Source: JACOTK01 sp963743945
Lineage (GTDB): Bacteria > Actinomycetota > Acidimicrobiia > Acidimicrobiales > CADCSY01
Direction of reading: 5' to 3'
Length of the DNA stretch: 64,000 nucleotides
NCBI GenBank assembly: GCA_963743945.1
Contig: CAVURO010000003.1
Coordinates: forward strand, 1 to 64,000
The notes beneath the pieces are model-generated. The model made no database searches. It was not told the DNA's origin and saw nothing but the letters and a program-made list of their open reading frames with translations. A program made the position numbers and the translations under genes. Positions 53,816 through 62,939 of this stretch are shown here, piece after piece (the stretch's first letter is position 1; each line of letters opens with the position of its first letter).

Positions 53816-54576
53816 TGACCACGACCATGGATCATGCCGGCGCAGCGAGTCCGGCCGTTGCGGCGCCTCCGCAACTGACCGTGAAGCTGAAGGTCAAGCG
53901 CTACAACCCCGAGATCGACAAGAAGCCCCACTGGCAGGAGTTCGTGATCGACAAGGTCGAGCCCACCGACCGGGTGCTCGACGTGTTGCACCAGGCCAAG
54001 TGGCTCCATGACGGCACCTTGACCTTTCGACGCTCCTGCGCCCACGGCGTGTGCGGATCGGACGCCATGGTGATCAACGGCGAGAACGCCCTTGCCTGCC
54101 ACCTGCTCATCCAGGACGTCGGAACCTCGATCACCGTCGAGGCCATTCGTGGGTTGCCGGTCATCAAGGACCTGGTCGTCGACATGGAGCCGTTCTTCGC
54201 CCAGTACCGCTCCGTGCTGCCTTATCTCATCACCGCCGATGAGCCCGGGTACAAGGAGCGCTATCAGTCGGCCGAGGACCGTGAGCGTGTCGATGACACC
54301 TCCAAGTGCATTCTCTGCGCCGCGTGCACCACGTCGTGTCCCGTCTACTGGGGCAACTCCAGCTACGTCGGGCCCGCCGCCATCGTGCAGGCGCATCGCT
54401 TCATCTTCGACTCGCGAGACGAGGGCGGCCCCGAGCGAATGGAGATCCTGAACGAACGCTCCGGTGTCTGGCGCTGCCGCACGGCCTTCAACTGCTCCAA
54501 CGCCTGTCCCCGCGGCATCAAGATCACCCAGGCCATCCAAGAGGTCAAGCGGGCAATTCTCTACGACCAGATCTAG
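53815..54576 (+). CDS. sdhB: Succinate dehydrogenase iron-sulfur subunit SdhB
   Basis: A 253-residue protein. The N-terminal ferredoxin domain holds the [2Fe-2S] ligands in SCAHGVCGSDAMVINGENALAC in pieces. The C-terminal domain has the CILCAACTTSCP and CRTAFNCSNACPRGIKITQ motifs for the [4Fe-4S] and [3Fe-4S] clusters. It carries electrons from SdhA to quinone. ATG overlaps the sdhA stop (TGATG). An N-terminal 20-residue Ala/Pro-rich extension precedes the core. The end overlaps the convergent AbrB-like gene by 4 bp. Confidence 0.96.
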   Translation: MTTTMDHAGAASPAVAAPPQLTVKLKVKRYNPEIDKKPHWQEFVIDKVEPTDRVLDVLHQAKWLHDGTLTFRRSCAHGVCGSDAMVINGENALACHLLIQDVGTSITVEAIRGLPVIKDLVVDMEPFFAQYRSVLPYLITADEPGYKERYQSAEDRERVDDTSKCILCAACTTSCPVYWGNSSYVGPAAIVQAHRFIFDSRDEGGPERMEILNERSGVWRCRTAFNCSNACPRGIKITQAIQEVKRAILYDQI

Positions 54577-54791
54577 GAATCTACGACCAGCCGGACCGGT
54601 TGCCCCTCTGCGGCGAGCGCCGCCTCGAGCATGGGCGACGCCGTCGAGAGCGCACCGGGCAGCAGCAGGATGGCGTCACCGAGATCAAGAAAGCAGACCT
54701 CGCCACCCTCATCGAGACCCCACCGGTGGCGAGCCGTAGCCGGAAGACTCATTTGACCTCGCCGTGAGACCTTCAGATCACCGTTGGACAT
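54573..54791 (-). CDS. AbrB/SpoVT-type antitoxin-like protein, orphan
   Basis: A 72-residue protein with the swapped-hairpin pattern of AbrB/MazE-like regulators: GDLKVSRRGQMSLPATARH and then WGLDEGGEVCFLDLGDAILLLPG. The start at ATG 54791 has GGAG five bases upstream. In VapBC operons a toxin gene follows directly, but here sdhB lies convergent (4-bp overlap) and no PIN-domain gene is present on either side. It is therefore an orphan antitoxin or a stand-alone regulator. The C-terminal SPMLEAALAAEGQPVRL would be the toxin-binding part. Confidence 0.7.
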   Translation of the reverse strand: MSNGDLKVSRRGQMSLPATARHRWGLDEGGEVCFLDLGDAILLLPGALSTASPMLEAALAAEGQPVRLVVDS

Positions 54792-54964
54792 CATCGCTCC
54801 AGTATAGACAAGGCGTATTGCATAAGAGCCTTGTAGGCGGGCCGGAGTCACGAATCACGTCGTTGTCGGTGGTGGCGATGTAGTGACCCTGGAAGTCGGG
54901 ATCCGGTGTCGAGAGATGTCCACCACGCCTTGTCGCGCAGACGTTGCCGACCCCAGCAACAACC

Positions 54965-54980
54965 CCATGGGATCCCATGG
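54965..54980. promoter_or_regulatory. 16-bp perfect palindrome CCATGGGATCCCATGG
   Basis: A continuous 8+8 palindrome in the intergenic region upstream of the secreted hydrolase gene, 9 bp before the first GTGACG-type site. It may be a regulator site or a chance palindrome. Confidence 0.4.
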
Positions 54981-54988
54981 CCATCGAC

Positions 54989-55002
54989 GTGACGAACGTC
55001 AC
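54989..55002. promoter_or_regulatory. Putative CRP-type operator, first site
   Basis: GTGACGAACGTCAC is an inverted repeat (GTGACG/CGTCAC with 2-base spacer) and fits the GTG(N6)GNCAC pattern of actinobacterial Crp sites. The second copy at 55027 has the same arms. Binding protein is inferred. Confidence 0.55.
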
Positions 55003-55026
55003 GATAGGATCGATCCCGAGGAAGGA

Positions 55027-55040
55027 GTGACGGGCGTCAC
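55027..55040. promoter_or_regulatory. Putative CRP-type operator, second site
   Basis: GTGACGGGCGTCAC has arms identical to the site at 54989, centred 38 bp away, about 60 bp before the next start codon. Confidence 0.55.
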
Positions 55041-55099
55041 TGGCGAACTACCTGGAGGTCCCAGCAGCGCCAGAACTCACCCCACTTGGCTGGTTGTCC

Positions 55100-56446
55100 A
55101 TGATCACATCGCTCCGCTCGCCGGCCACGTGCGCCAACAGCGCTCGCTGCTCAGGTGTCCTGATGGTTGCAGCCATGCTGATCGCCACGAGCGGAACGGT
55201 TCTCGCCATCAGCCGTTCGCAGTCGGCCACGACGTACCGGACGTCGGCGGCGCTCAGCCGAGTCTCGGACCGGCCCCCGGCTCCGGTCGCCGAGCCCGTG
55301 CTCGCGGCGAACCCGATGACGCCGGTGCCCGGAGCCGAGGTCGTGCCTTCTCCTCCTTCCACCGAACCTTCCCCGTCCACGACCCTTGCCCCGATTCCGG
55401 CCACCGTCTCTGCCGCGGGCATCCCCCAGGGGACCGTCCTGCTGGGTCGAGGTGCGCTTCCGGTCGGCAAGGGCATGTGGTTGTACCTCCCCGACCGTGT
55501 TGAGGGCGGCGACGTCGACGCCCTGGTCGCCCGTGCGACCACGGTTGGTCTCACCCACGTCTACGTGCGCACAGGTTCGTCACGCTCGGGCTTCTACGCC
55601 GCTCCCTACCTGGATCAGCTGCTCGGCAAGGCCCATGCGGCCGGCATCCGTGTGTACGGCTGGGACTTCCCCTACCTCGAGGACGTCAAGGCCGATGTCG
55701 ACCGGGCCCTGGCGGCCATGTTGCACACCACGCCCGATGGTCATCGCATCGATGGCTTCGCACCTGACATCGAGACCCCCTCGGAGGGGACCAACCTCAA
55801 CGCCGAGACGGCCGGGGCCTACAGCGCGCAACTCCGAGCAGCGGTCGGAGCGGGCTACCCGTTGATCGCCGTCGTCCCCCGACCCTCGTCGTACATGAAG
55901 GTCGTCTACCCCTATCAGGCCATCGTTCCCCACTACGATGCCGTCGCCCCCATGGTCTATTGGCTGAACCGCCAACCCGACACCGATGCGGGCCCGGCCG
56001 TGGCGTACTTCCGTGATCTCTTCGGCAAGCCGGTGATCCCCGTGGGCCAGGCCTACGACGGCGGACCCGAGGGCGGACGTCCCGGCCCTCCGCCTCCCGA
56101 TGAGATCAACCGCTTCCTCGTTGCGTCCGAGGAGGCAGGCGCTGTCGGAGCCTCCTTCTGGTCATGGCAGCATGCCGATCAGCTCATCTGGGATGCCATC
56201 CAGGCCGCCCCGCAGTTCCTCTGGGAGGCCAAGCCTCCCACCGAGCTGCGTCCCGCTCAGATCCGATCGCTCCAGGCTTCGCTCGCTCAGCTGGGCTGGA
56301 CCGTTGCCGCCACCGGCACCTGGGACGACGCCACCACCGCTTCGGTGTCCGCCGTCCAACAGGCTCATGGCCTGGCGGTGACCGGCACGCTCGACCCGGC
56401 AACCATCGCCGCACTGCTCATGCCGATGACCCCTCCCCTGCCCTGA
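55100..56446 (+). CDS. Exported TIM-barrel hydrolase-like protein with peptidoglycan-binding domain
   Basis: A 448-residue exported protein. It has a signal-anchor (VLMVAAMLIATSGTVLA) after a short n-region, a Pro/Ser/Thr-rich linker of about 70 residues, and a catalytic-looking barrel beginning GMWLYLPDRVEGGDVDALVAR. Barrel strands carry THVYVRTGSSRSGFYAAPYL, RVYGWDFPYLED and DGFAPDIETPSEG; acidic residues in the last could be catalytic. The C-terminus is a PG_binding_1 domain (LRPAQIRSLQASLAQLGWTV and GTWDDATTASVSAVQQAHGL). It probably acts on or in the cell wall. Start ATG 55100 is doubtful because no RBS is seen. Two CRP-type operators precede it. Confidence 0.75.
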   Translation: MITSLRSPATCANSARCSGVLMVAAMLIATSGTVLAISRSQSATTYRTSAALSRVSDRPPAPVAEPVLAANPMTPVPGAEVVPSPPSTEPSPSTTLAPIPATVSAAGIPQGTVLLGRGALPVGKGMWLYLPDRVEGGDVDALVARATTVGLTHVYVRTGSSRSGFYAAPYLDQLLGKAHAAGIRVYGWDFPYLEDVKADVDRALAAMLHTTPDGHRIDGFAPDIETPSEGTNLNAETAGAYSAQLRAAVGAGYPLIAVVPRPSSYMKVVYPYQAIVPHYDAVAPMVYWLNRQPDTDAGPAVAYFRDLFGKPVIPVGQAYDGGPEGGRPGPPPPDEINRFLVASEEAGAVGASFWSWQHADQLIWDAIQAAPQFLWEAKPPTELRPAQIRSLQASLAQLGWTVAATGTWDDATTASVSAVQQAHGLAVTGTLDPATIAALLMPMTPPLP

Positions 56447-56502
56447 CAGTCTTTCGGTTGACCCATCCCAGCGGCAGTTCCCGTCGTCTGGTCAGTGGAC
56501 TG

Positions 56503-57001
56503 TCAGTCCATATCGCGTTGCGACCGCGACGAGATTACTTTCCGTTTTTTCGATCGACATTCGTTCCTCCTCGCGAAGTGAATGGGTGTGCGATCAAAGA
56601 TCGCCCAACACTCCCAACCTTCACCCAGGCGGGACAAGTATCGAATACCACTCCACCGTGCAACTCCCCTGGCATCGACTTCCTCGTAGAGAAACTGCGC
56701 AAGAAACCGAGTCACGCGTCGGTCGTTGCCGGCAACGATGCCAAGATCAAGTTCGGTCACACCAAAGCGGATCAAACCAGCCTCGAAATCGCGCAAGCGT
56801 TTCCGCGAAGCAGACCTCCCGCGACGTCCCAAAATAGGTAGTTCCGTAATCAGCATTGAACGAGTCGAACCGGTTCCCACCTCGTGGGTTTGCATCGTCG
56901 ACACGCGCGAGCAACCGGCCTGGGTGCGCCGCGTGTCGTCGGCCCACCCGCCACACTCCGGATTCGGAAGGAAAGGTGGTCGCAACCTCGTTATGCCGCA
57001 T
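56503..57001 (-). pseudogene. RES-domain toxin (Res/MbcT type), broken
   Basis: The N-terminal part (ATG 57001, overlapping the antitoxin end) reads NRFDSFNADYGTTYFGTSREVCFAETLARFR, a RES-domain hallmark with the Tyr and the Glu that contact NAD. That frame stops at 56747. The downstream frame continues with FLYEEVDARGVARWSGIRYLSRLGE in pieces and WECWAIFDRT, the family end. A frameshift near 56790 and probably a short deletion lie between, since the middle of the domain (about 40 residues) is missing. RES toxins degrade NAD; this one should be inactive. It follows the intact Xre-type antitoxin. Confidence 0.7.
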
Positions 57002-57371
57002 CGACAAAAGAGCGGGCGGCAGCAAGAACTGCCTTCACGTTGCCCGACGCGATGACATCGATCGGTGCATCATCATCGAGCTGAGGGTTCATTCCGATGA
57101 ACCAGGCCCGAACCGTGTGGATGTCATCAGCACTGAGGAGCAGAACGGCAACTTGGTGGGCAGCCCGAAGCCGTTGTTCCGCTTCATCTTTGGGAACACC
57201 CCCGGACTTCCAACGGCTGATCGATGATGGGTCAACGCAGGCAAGGCGAGCGGTCATTCTGGTCCCAAGCAGATCGACAAGAAACTCGGTGACCGATGTA
57301 ATCGACTCGGTGACGGATTCATGGTGAGCGCGCGCACTTGCCGGCGAGGCCGATCGAGATCCAGCTGCCAT
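56991..57371 (-). CDS. Xre/MbcA/ParS-type antitoxin (Res-Xre system)
   Basis: A 126-residue protein starting at ATG 57371 with GGAGG seven bases upstream. An N-terminal Xre-like helix-turn-helix is suggested by LLGTRMTARLACVDPSSISRW. The C-terminal domain has the MbcA/ParS signature: TVRAWFIGMNPQLDDDAPID, then VIASGNVKAVLAAARSF. It neutralises its RES-domain partner and represses the operon. The toxin start overlaps the antitoxin 3' end by 11 bp. The partner is broken, so only a regulatory role may remain. Confidence 0.82.
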   Translation of the reverse strand: MAAGSRSASPASARAHHESVTESITSVTEFLVDLLGTRMTARLACVDPSSISRWKSGGVPKDEAEQRLRAAHQVAVLLLSADDIHTVRAWFIGMNPQLDDDAPIDVIASGNVKAVLAAARSFVDAA

Positions 57372-57426
57372 GCCACAACCTCCATCGAGAACATCCGGAC
57401 GAATTTCCCCTACCGATGACACTACA

Positions 57427-57491
57427 TGTATCCACAAGAAATGCAAGAGTTATGCATGGATAATGAGTTATCTATGCACAGCTTATCCACT
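57427..57491. other. AT-rich patch with DnaA-box-like sequences
   Basis: A short AT-rich stretch lies upstream of the antitoxin and includes GTATCCACA (57428-57436), TTATGCATGGATAA (57450-57463) and TTATCCACT (57483-57491). Each is one or two bases from the DnaA box TTATCCACA. No replication genes are nearby. It most simply is the promoter/operator of the Res-Xre operon. Beyond it to 57594 I see no gene. Confidence 0.4.
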
Positions 57492-57594
57492 TGACCAATG
57501 GGTGACAGCACCGGTCACGCACTGAGTGTCCGGCGGCTTACCCGGACAAGGCCATTCCATCTTCCGCAACTCGATGGCGATTGAGACCGACGAC

Positions 57595-58486
57595 TCATCC
57601 TGATCCGGACCACTCAAGCCAGGCGGTCCCGCCGGCCCGCTCGGTGACGGCGACGGTGACGAGGCGACGTTCCAGCAGCACGGACGGCATGGGCCGAGAC
57701 GAAGGGAGCAGGACCGGCGCTCGATGGTGGGGCGCAAGGTCCAGTTCCGTGTCACCCATCCGCAGGCTCCGGGGCATCGAGGAGCGATCGGCGATCAACG
57801 CCGTCCGGTCACCCAGACGCGCCGTGCCATCAGGGTTGAGCTGCCAGGTGGTGCCGTCGTCGAGCACGCCGCCGCCCCAGCACCAGGCTTGACCGCTCCA
57901 CGGGGGTAGTCCCCAGAGGTGTTGGCGACCGCCCCACCCGTCGATGGCCAGGGTCTCCGAGCCGATCAGAACCTCGCCATGCACGCGGCACATCATCTGG
58001 TAGCCCTTGGCCCCGGGAAGCTCGAAGCTCATGATCTCCGAGTCCGTCTCCCATTCGAGATCGAAACCCAGACCGATCCGGTCGCCCCGGCCCCGGCCCG
58101 ACGCCTCGTCGGGGTCATCGAGCGCAACGGCAAATGCCTCCAGGCCGACCGACCAGTGATCGAAGGGCTGTCTCGCACACGGCATCGACCCAGATTCCCT
58201 CACCCCGCGCCCCGATGCTGTCGGTCTCACGAACCAGGGGAACGTCGTGATCGACCAGATGCACCAACGGATGACCCGCGCGGACCAGGCACCCCCAGAC
58301 GGGCGCGAATCCCCGATCGGGTTGACGTCCGAGACGCAGGCTCGCCCCCACCTCGCCGTCGGTCGAGATGAAGTCGAAGTGCCACGACTCCTCCCAATCC
58401 GCCGCCATGCCGTCGGCGGCCCGGTGACGACCCTCGTCGCGGACCGCAAGCCCTTCCGGCAACGAAGCTGCGGTGCCGGAAGACAT
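57595..58486 (-). pseudogene. Unknown protein (lipocalin/CrtC-like in style), frameshifted
   Basis: Two frames join to one protein of about 297 residues. The first part (ATG 58486, MSSGTAASLPEGLAVRD) holds WEESWHFDFISTDGEVGASL and the second holds PFDHWSVGLEAFAVALDDPD, later GGRQHLWGLPPWSGQAWCW. The join needs removal of one base in the GGG at 58165-58167. The aromatic DHWSVGLEAF and HLWGLPPW motifs and beta-rich pattern recall hydroxyneurosporene-synthase/tocopherol-cyclase-like lipocalin folds, but I cannot name the family. A -10 box lies six bases before the ATG. An indel error in the assembly is likely. Confidence 0.55.
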
Positions 58487-58492
58487 GGTCGG

Positions 58493-58498
58493 ATCGTA
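58493..58498 (-). promoter_or_regulatory. -10 box, leaderless start of the gene at 58486
   Basis: TACGAT on the minus strand ends 6 bases before ATG 58486. Confidence 0.45.
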
Positions 58499-58518
58499 CC
58501 GGCATGCGAACATGAGGC

Positions 58519-58908
58519 ATGCCCCGCTTCCTCAGCTCCGAGTGGATCGCCCAGGCGCACACCGCTGCCCAGACCTCCGCCACCCTTGCCGATGCAACCG
58601 CAGACGTACAGATCACGATCCAACAAAACGTGACCGACACGCCCCACGGTGATGTCCACTACGTCATTCGCGTCGACCACGGGAGGGTGGAGATCGTCGA
58701 GGGCGTCGACGATCAGGCAACGGTCTCCTTCACCCAGGACTGGGAGACCGGAGTAGGCATGAGCAACGGCAGCCTCTCCGCGCAGGACGCCTTCACCACC
58801 GGGAGGCTGCGGGTCGGCGGCGACATCCAGGCGATGATGGACGTGCAACAGGCCTTCACCGAGCTCGACGACGTGTTCGTCGAGCTACGGCTCACGACGA
58901 CGTACTGA
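58519..58908 (+). CDS. SCP2 sterol-binding-domain protein
   Basis: A 129-residue protein with the plan of SCP2 lipid-binding domains: helices at the start (FLSSEWIAQAHTAAQ), strands (ADVQITIQQNVTD, VHYVIRVDHGRVEIVEGVDD), the conserved ATVSFTQDWETGVGM region and a closing SAQDAFTTGRLRVGGDIQAMM, typical of the family where a lipid-binding tunnel is lined. It would bind a fatty acyl or sterol-like ligand. It is divergent from the frameshifted lipocalin-style gene, 32 bp away, suggesting a related role in lipid handling. Confidence 0.8.
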   Translation: MPRFLSSEWIAQAHTAAQTSATLADATADVQITIQQNVTDTPHGDVHYVIRVDHGRVEIVEGVDDQATVSFTQDWETGVGMSNGSLSAQDAFTTGRLRVGGDIQAMMDVQQAFTELDDVFVELRLTTTY

Positions 58909-58914
58909 TAACCA

Positions 58915-58974
58915 ACCTGCCGCTGCCCGAGCCACTGATGCCCGACCTGCCGCTGCCCGAGCCACTGATGCCCG
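58915..58974. repeat. 30-bp exact tandem duplication
   Basis: The 30 bp at 58915-58944 are repeated exactly at 58945-58974 (each starts ACCTGCCGCTGCCCGAGC), just after the SCP2 stop codon and before the mdh end. They are not in a supported gene. Confidence 0.85.
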
Positions 58975-59041
58975 ACAGGCCGAACGTCCATCCCCCGAAG
59001 GTCCGTCCGTCGAGAGTCCGACCGTCGGGTCCGAAATCGAT

Positions 59042-60032
<991 letters not shown>

Positions 60033-60117
60033 GTCAGGTACTCCTCGTGGAAGGAAGGATCAGCGATGATCAGGACCCGGTGACTTTACCCTTCGGCCGT
60101 GTTGGCAACCCTTTCGC

Positions 60118-61536
60118 TCAGAGCATCAACGCCTTGACCTCGAGGAACTCCTCGAGGCCGAGGACGCCGAGCTCACGACCGTGGCCCGACTGCTTGTAGC
60201 CACCGAAGGGAGCCATCGGATTGAAGCTGCCGTCGTTGACCGTGACCTGCCCGGCTTCGATGCGCTTGGCCACGCGGGCGGCACGCGCCTTGTCGGCGCT
60301 GTAGACGCCGGCGTGCAGGCCGTAGATGGTGTCGTTGGCGATGCGGATGGCATCTTCCTCGTCGTCGTAGGGAAGGATCGACAGCACCGGGCCGAAGATC
60401 TCCTCACGGGCGATGGTCATGTCATTGGTGACGTTCGAGAACACCGTCGGCTTGACGAAGTAGCCCTTGTCGAGGCCCTCGGGCTGCTCCGCTCCGCCGG
60501 TGACGAGCGTGGCCCCCTCGGCGATGCCCTTCTCGATGTAGGAACGGACGCGGTCCTGTTGGGTCTTGGACACGAGCGGTCCGAGACGCGTGGCGGGCTC
60601 GAACGGGTCGCCGGGGGTGTAGGCCTCGGCGGCGTCCTTGACGAGCGCCACGATCTCATCCTGCTTGTCACGAGGCACCAGCATGCGAGTCCACGCGATG
60701 CAGGTCTGGCCCGAGTTGATGTAGCAGTTGCCCACACCGGCCTTGACGGCATCGGCGAGGTTGGCGTCGTCGAGGATGATGAAGGGCGACTTGCCGCCCA
60801 GCTCGAGCGCAACACGCTTCACCGTTTGGGAGGCGACCTCGCTCACCCGCTTGCCCGCCGCCGTCGAGCCGGTGAACGAGACCATGTTGATCTCGGGGTG
60901 CGCGGCGATGGCCTCACCCACGATGGGGCCGGTGCCGGTCACCAGGTTGAAGACGCCCGCGGGAAGACCGACCTCCTCGATGATCTCGGCGAGGATGAAG
61001 GCGTTGAGCGGGGCGACCTCGCTCGGCTTCAGGACGACGGTGCAGCCGGCGGCAAGGGCAGGGGCGACCTTGGCCACGATCTGGTGGAGGGGATAGTTCC
61101 AGGGCGTGATGCAACCCACGACACCCACGGGCTCACGCACGATCAGGCTGGAGCCGAGCGGCTCCTCAAAGGCATAGTTCTCCAGGATCGTGGTGTACGA
61201 CCCCATGACCATGGCGGGCAGCCCTGCCTGCACCATCACCGACAGGGTCATGGGCATGCCCATCTCCTGGGAGACGACCTTGCCGATCTCCTGCATGCGG
61301 GCGCCGAGACCCTCCTGGAGCCGCTGGATGTACTTGCCGCGCTCCTCCTTGGGGGTTGCCGCCCACGCGGGGAACGCCGCACGGGCCGCACGGGCCGCAC
61401 GGTCGACATCGTCGGCATTGCCGTTGGGAATGTGCCCGATCACTTCCTCGGTCGCCGGGTTGACGACGTCGATGACGCCCTTGCCGGCGGAGGGAACCCA
61501 CGCACCGTCGATGAAGACCTCGTTGTGCTCGTACAT
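60118..61536 (-). CDS. Aldehyde dehydrogenase (second)
   Basis: A 472-residue ALDH. It starts EVFIDGAWVPSAGKGVIDVV; GCITPWNYPLHQIVAKVAPAL carries the catalytic Asn, SFTGSTAAGKRVSEV the cofactor loop, VALELGGKSPFIILDDANL the general base, INSGQTCIAWTRM the nucleophile Cys, and EIFGPVLSILPYDDE the later Glu. The overall form is like actinobacterial betaine/aldehyde dehydrogenases used on aromatic or terpenoid aldehydes. Start ATG with GAGGGGGC nine bases upstream. It lies between mdh and icd but shares only direction; the substrate is unknown. Confidence 0.93.
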   Translation of the reverse strand: MYEHNEVFIDGAWVPSAGKGVIDVVNPATEEVIGHIPNGNADDVDRAARAARAAFPAWAATPKEERGKYIQRLQEGLGARMQEIGKVVSQEMGMPMTLSVMVQAGLPAMVMGSYTTILENYAFEEPLGSSLIVREPVGVVGCITPWNYPLHQIVAKVAPALAAGCTVVLKPSEVAPLNAFILAEIIEEVGLPAGVFNLVTGTGPIVGEAIAAHPEINMVSFTGSTAAGKRVSEVASQTVKRVALELGGKSPFIILDDANLADAVKAGVGNCYINSGQTCIAWTRMLVPRDKQDEIVALVKDAAEAYTPGDPFEPATRLGPLVSKTQQDRVRSYIEKGIAEGATLVTGGAEQPEGLDKGYFVKPTVFSNVTNDMTIAREEIFGPVLSILPYDDEEDAIRIANDTIYGLHAGVYSADKARAARVAKRIEAGQVTVNDGSFNPMAPFGGYKQSGHGRELGVLGLEEFLEVKALML

Positions 61537-61646
61537 CTGCGCCCCCTCGTGAACAGCCTGAATGCATCAAGCCCTTGATGAGACGATACACCCGAGTTGT
61601 GTCATCCGGTCCAGAAAAAATGCCTCTGTCGCCGGAAACCGGCCGC

Positions 61647-62843
61647 CTACAAGCGGTCGATGACGGCGGAGGCAAACTCGGAGCACTTGACCTCGGTGGC
61701 GCCCTCCATGAGGCGGGCGAAGTCGTAGGTGACGACCCTGTCGGCGATCGTGGCCTCCAGGGCCGTGATGATGTCGGAGGCTGCATCGTTCCAACCGAGG
61801 TGCTCGAACATCAGCACGCCTGACAACAACAAGGAACCGGGGTTGACCTTGTCCTGTCCGGCGTACTTGGGCGCCGTACCATGGGTGGCCTCGAAAATAC
61901 CGTGCCCGGTCACGTAGTTGATGTTCGCCCCCGGAGCGATGCCGATGCCGCCGACCTGAGCGGCAAGCGCGTCGGACAGGTAGTCACCGTTGAGGTTGGT
62001 GGTCGCGATGACGTCGAAATCGGTGGGACGGGTCAAGACCTGCTGCAGGGTGATGTCGGCGATCGAATCCTTGACGAGCACCTTGTCGCCGGGATCGCCG
62101 CCGCAGTCGTCCCAACCCACGGCCACGTCGGCGAACTCCTCACGCACGAGGTCATAACCCCAACCGCGGAACGCGCCCTCGGTGAACTTCTGGATGTTGC
62201 CCTTGTGCACCATGGTCACGCTCTTGCGTCCACGCTCGACGGCGTATTGCACTGCTGCACGGATGAGACGCTTCGAGCCGGTGGTCGAGATCGGCTTGAT
62301 ACCGATACCCGAGTCGTGGCGAATGTCCCAGCCGTACTCGTCGTGGAGGAAACCAATCAGCTTGGCCACTTCCCGGGTTCCCGACTCGAGCTCGAGACCG
62401 GCGTAGACGTCCTCGGTGTTCTCCCGGAAGATGACCATGTCGACCAGCTCGGGGTGCTTCACCGGCGAGGGAACCCCGGTGAACCATCGAACCGGACGCA
62501 GGCACACGTACAGGTCGAGGATCTGGCGAAGTGCCACGTTGAGACTGCGGATGCCCCCACCGACCGGGGTGGTCAGCGGGCCCTTGATGCCGACCAGGTG
62601 ATCACGGAAATCAATCACCGTCTGCTCGGGAAGCCAGTCACCGGTCTCGTTGAAGGCCTTCTCGCCGGCAAGGACCTCCTTCCAGGCGACCTTGCGTCCG
62701 TGCTTGGCCGCAGCGGCATCGAGAACTGCCCGTGCTGCGGGCCAGATGTCCACTCCGGTGCCATCGCCCTCGATGAAGGGGATGATGGGCTCGACGGGGA
62801 CGTTGAGGGTGCCATCGGCGGCAAGCGTGATCTTTTCGGCCAT
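61647..62843 (-). CDS. icd: Isocitrate dehydrogenase (NADP-type)
   Basis: A 398-residue homodimeric-type isocitrate dehydrogenase of the E. coli class. It has IPFIEGDGTGVDIWPAA, the substrate loop IRSLNVALRQILDLYVCLRPVRW in parts with the phosphorylatable Ser, IVIFRENTEDVYAG-type VIFRENTEDVYAGLE, VHKGNIQKFTEG and TNLNGDYLSDALAA, ending with ATHGTAPKYAGQDKVNPGS. It converts isocitrate to 2-oxoglutarate. ATG start; a -10 box (TAGACT) ends six bases before it, so the mRNA is probably leaderless. It is next to mdh and aldehyde dehydrogenase on the same strand. Confidence 0.96.
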   Translation of the reverse strand: MAEKITLAADGTLNVPVEPIIPFIEGDGTGVDIWPAARAVLDAAAAKHGRKVAWKEVLAGEKAFNETGDWLPEQTVIDFRDHLVGIKGPLTTPVGGGIRSLNVALRQILDLYVCLRPVRWFTGVPSPVKHPELVDMVIFRENTEDVYAGLELESGTREVAKLIGFLHDEYGWDIRHDSGIGIKPISTTGSKRLIRAAVQYAVERGRKSVTMVHKGNIQKFTEGAFRGWGYDLVREEFADVAVGWDDCGGDPGDKVLVKDSIADITLQQVLTRPTDFDVIATTNLNGDYLSDALAAQVGGIGIAPGANINYVTGHGIFEATHGTAPKYAGQDKVNPGSLLLSGVLMFEHLGWNDAASDIITALEATIADRVVTYDFARLMEGATEVKCSEFASAVIDRL

Positions 62844-62849
62844 GGCCGC

Positions 62850-62855
62850 AGTCTA
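62850..62855 (-). promoter_or_regulatory. -10 box, leaderless start of icd
   Basis: TAGACT on the minus strand ends 6 bases before ATG 62843. Confidence 0.5.
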
Positions 62856-62927
62856 GGACGATGCCCGCCGAAGACCTGCCCCGACCTCCGAAGCGTGCAG
62901 CCGGGGGACCGCCGGCACCCACGACAG

Positions 62928-62933
62928 TACGCT
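62928..62933 (+). promoter_or_regulatory. -10 box, leaderless start of the sulfotransferase gene
   Basis: TACGCT ends 6 bases before ATG 62940. Confidence 0.45.
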
Positions 62934-62939
62934 GCGGTG

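Noticed and set aside
54778..55002. A minus-strand ORF as a toxin partner of the AbrB-like gene
   Set aside because: It overlaps the antitoxin start and the operator sites, and it has no PIN, HicA or RelE motif.
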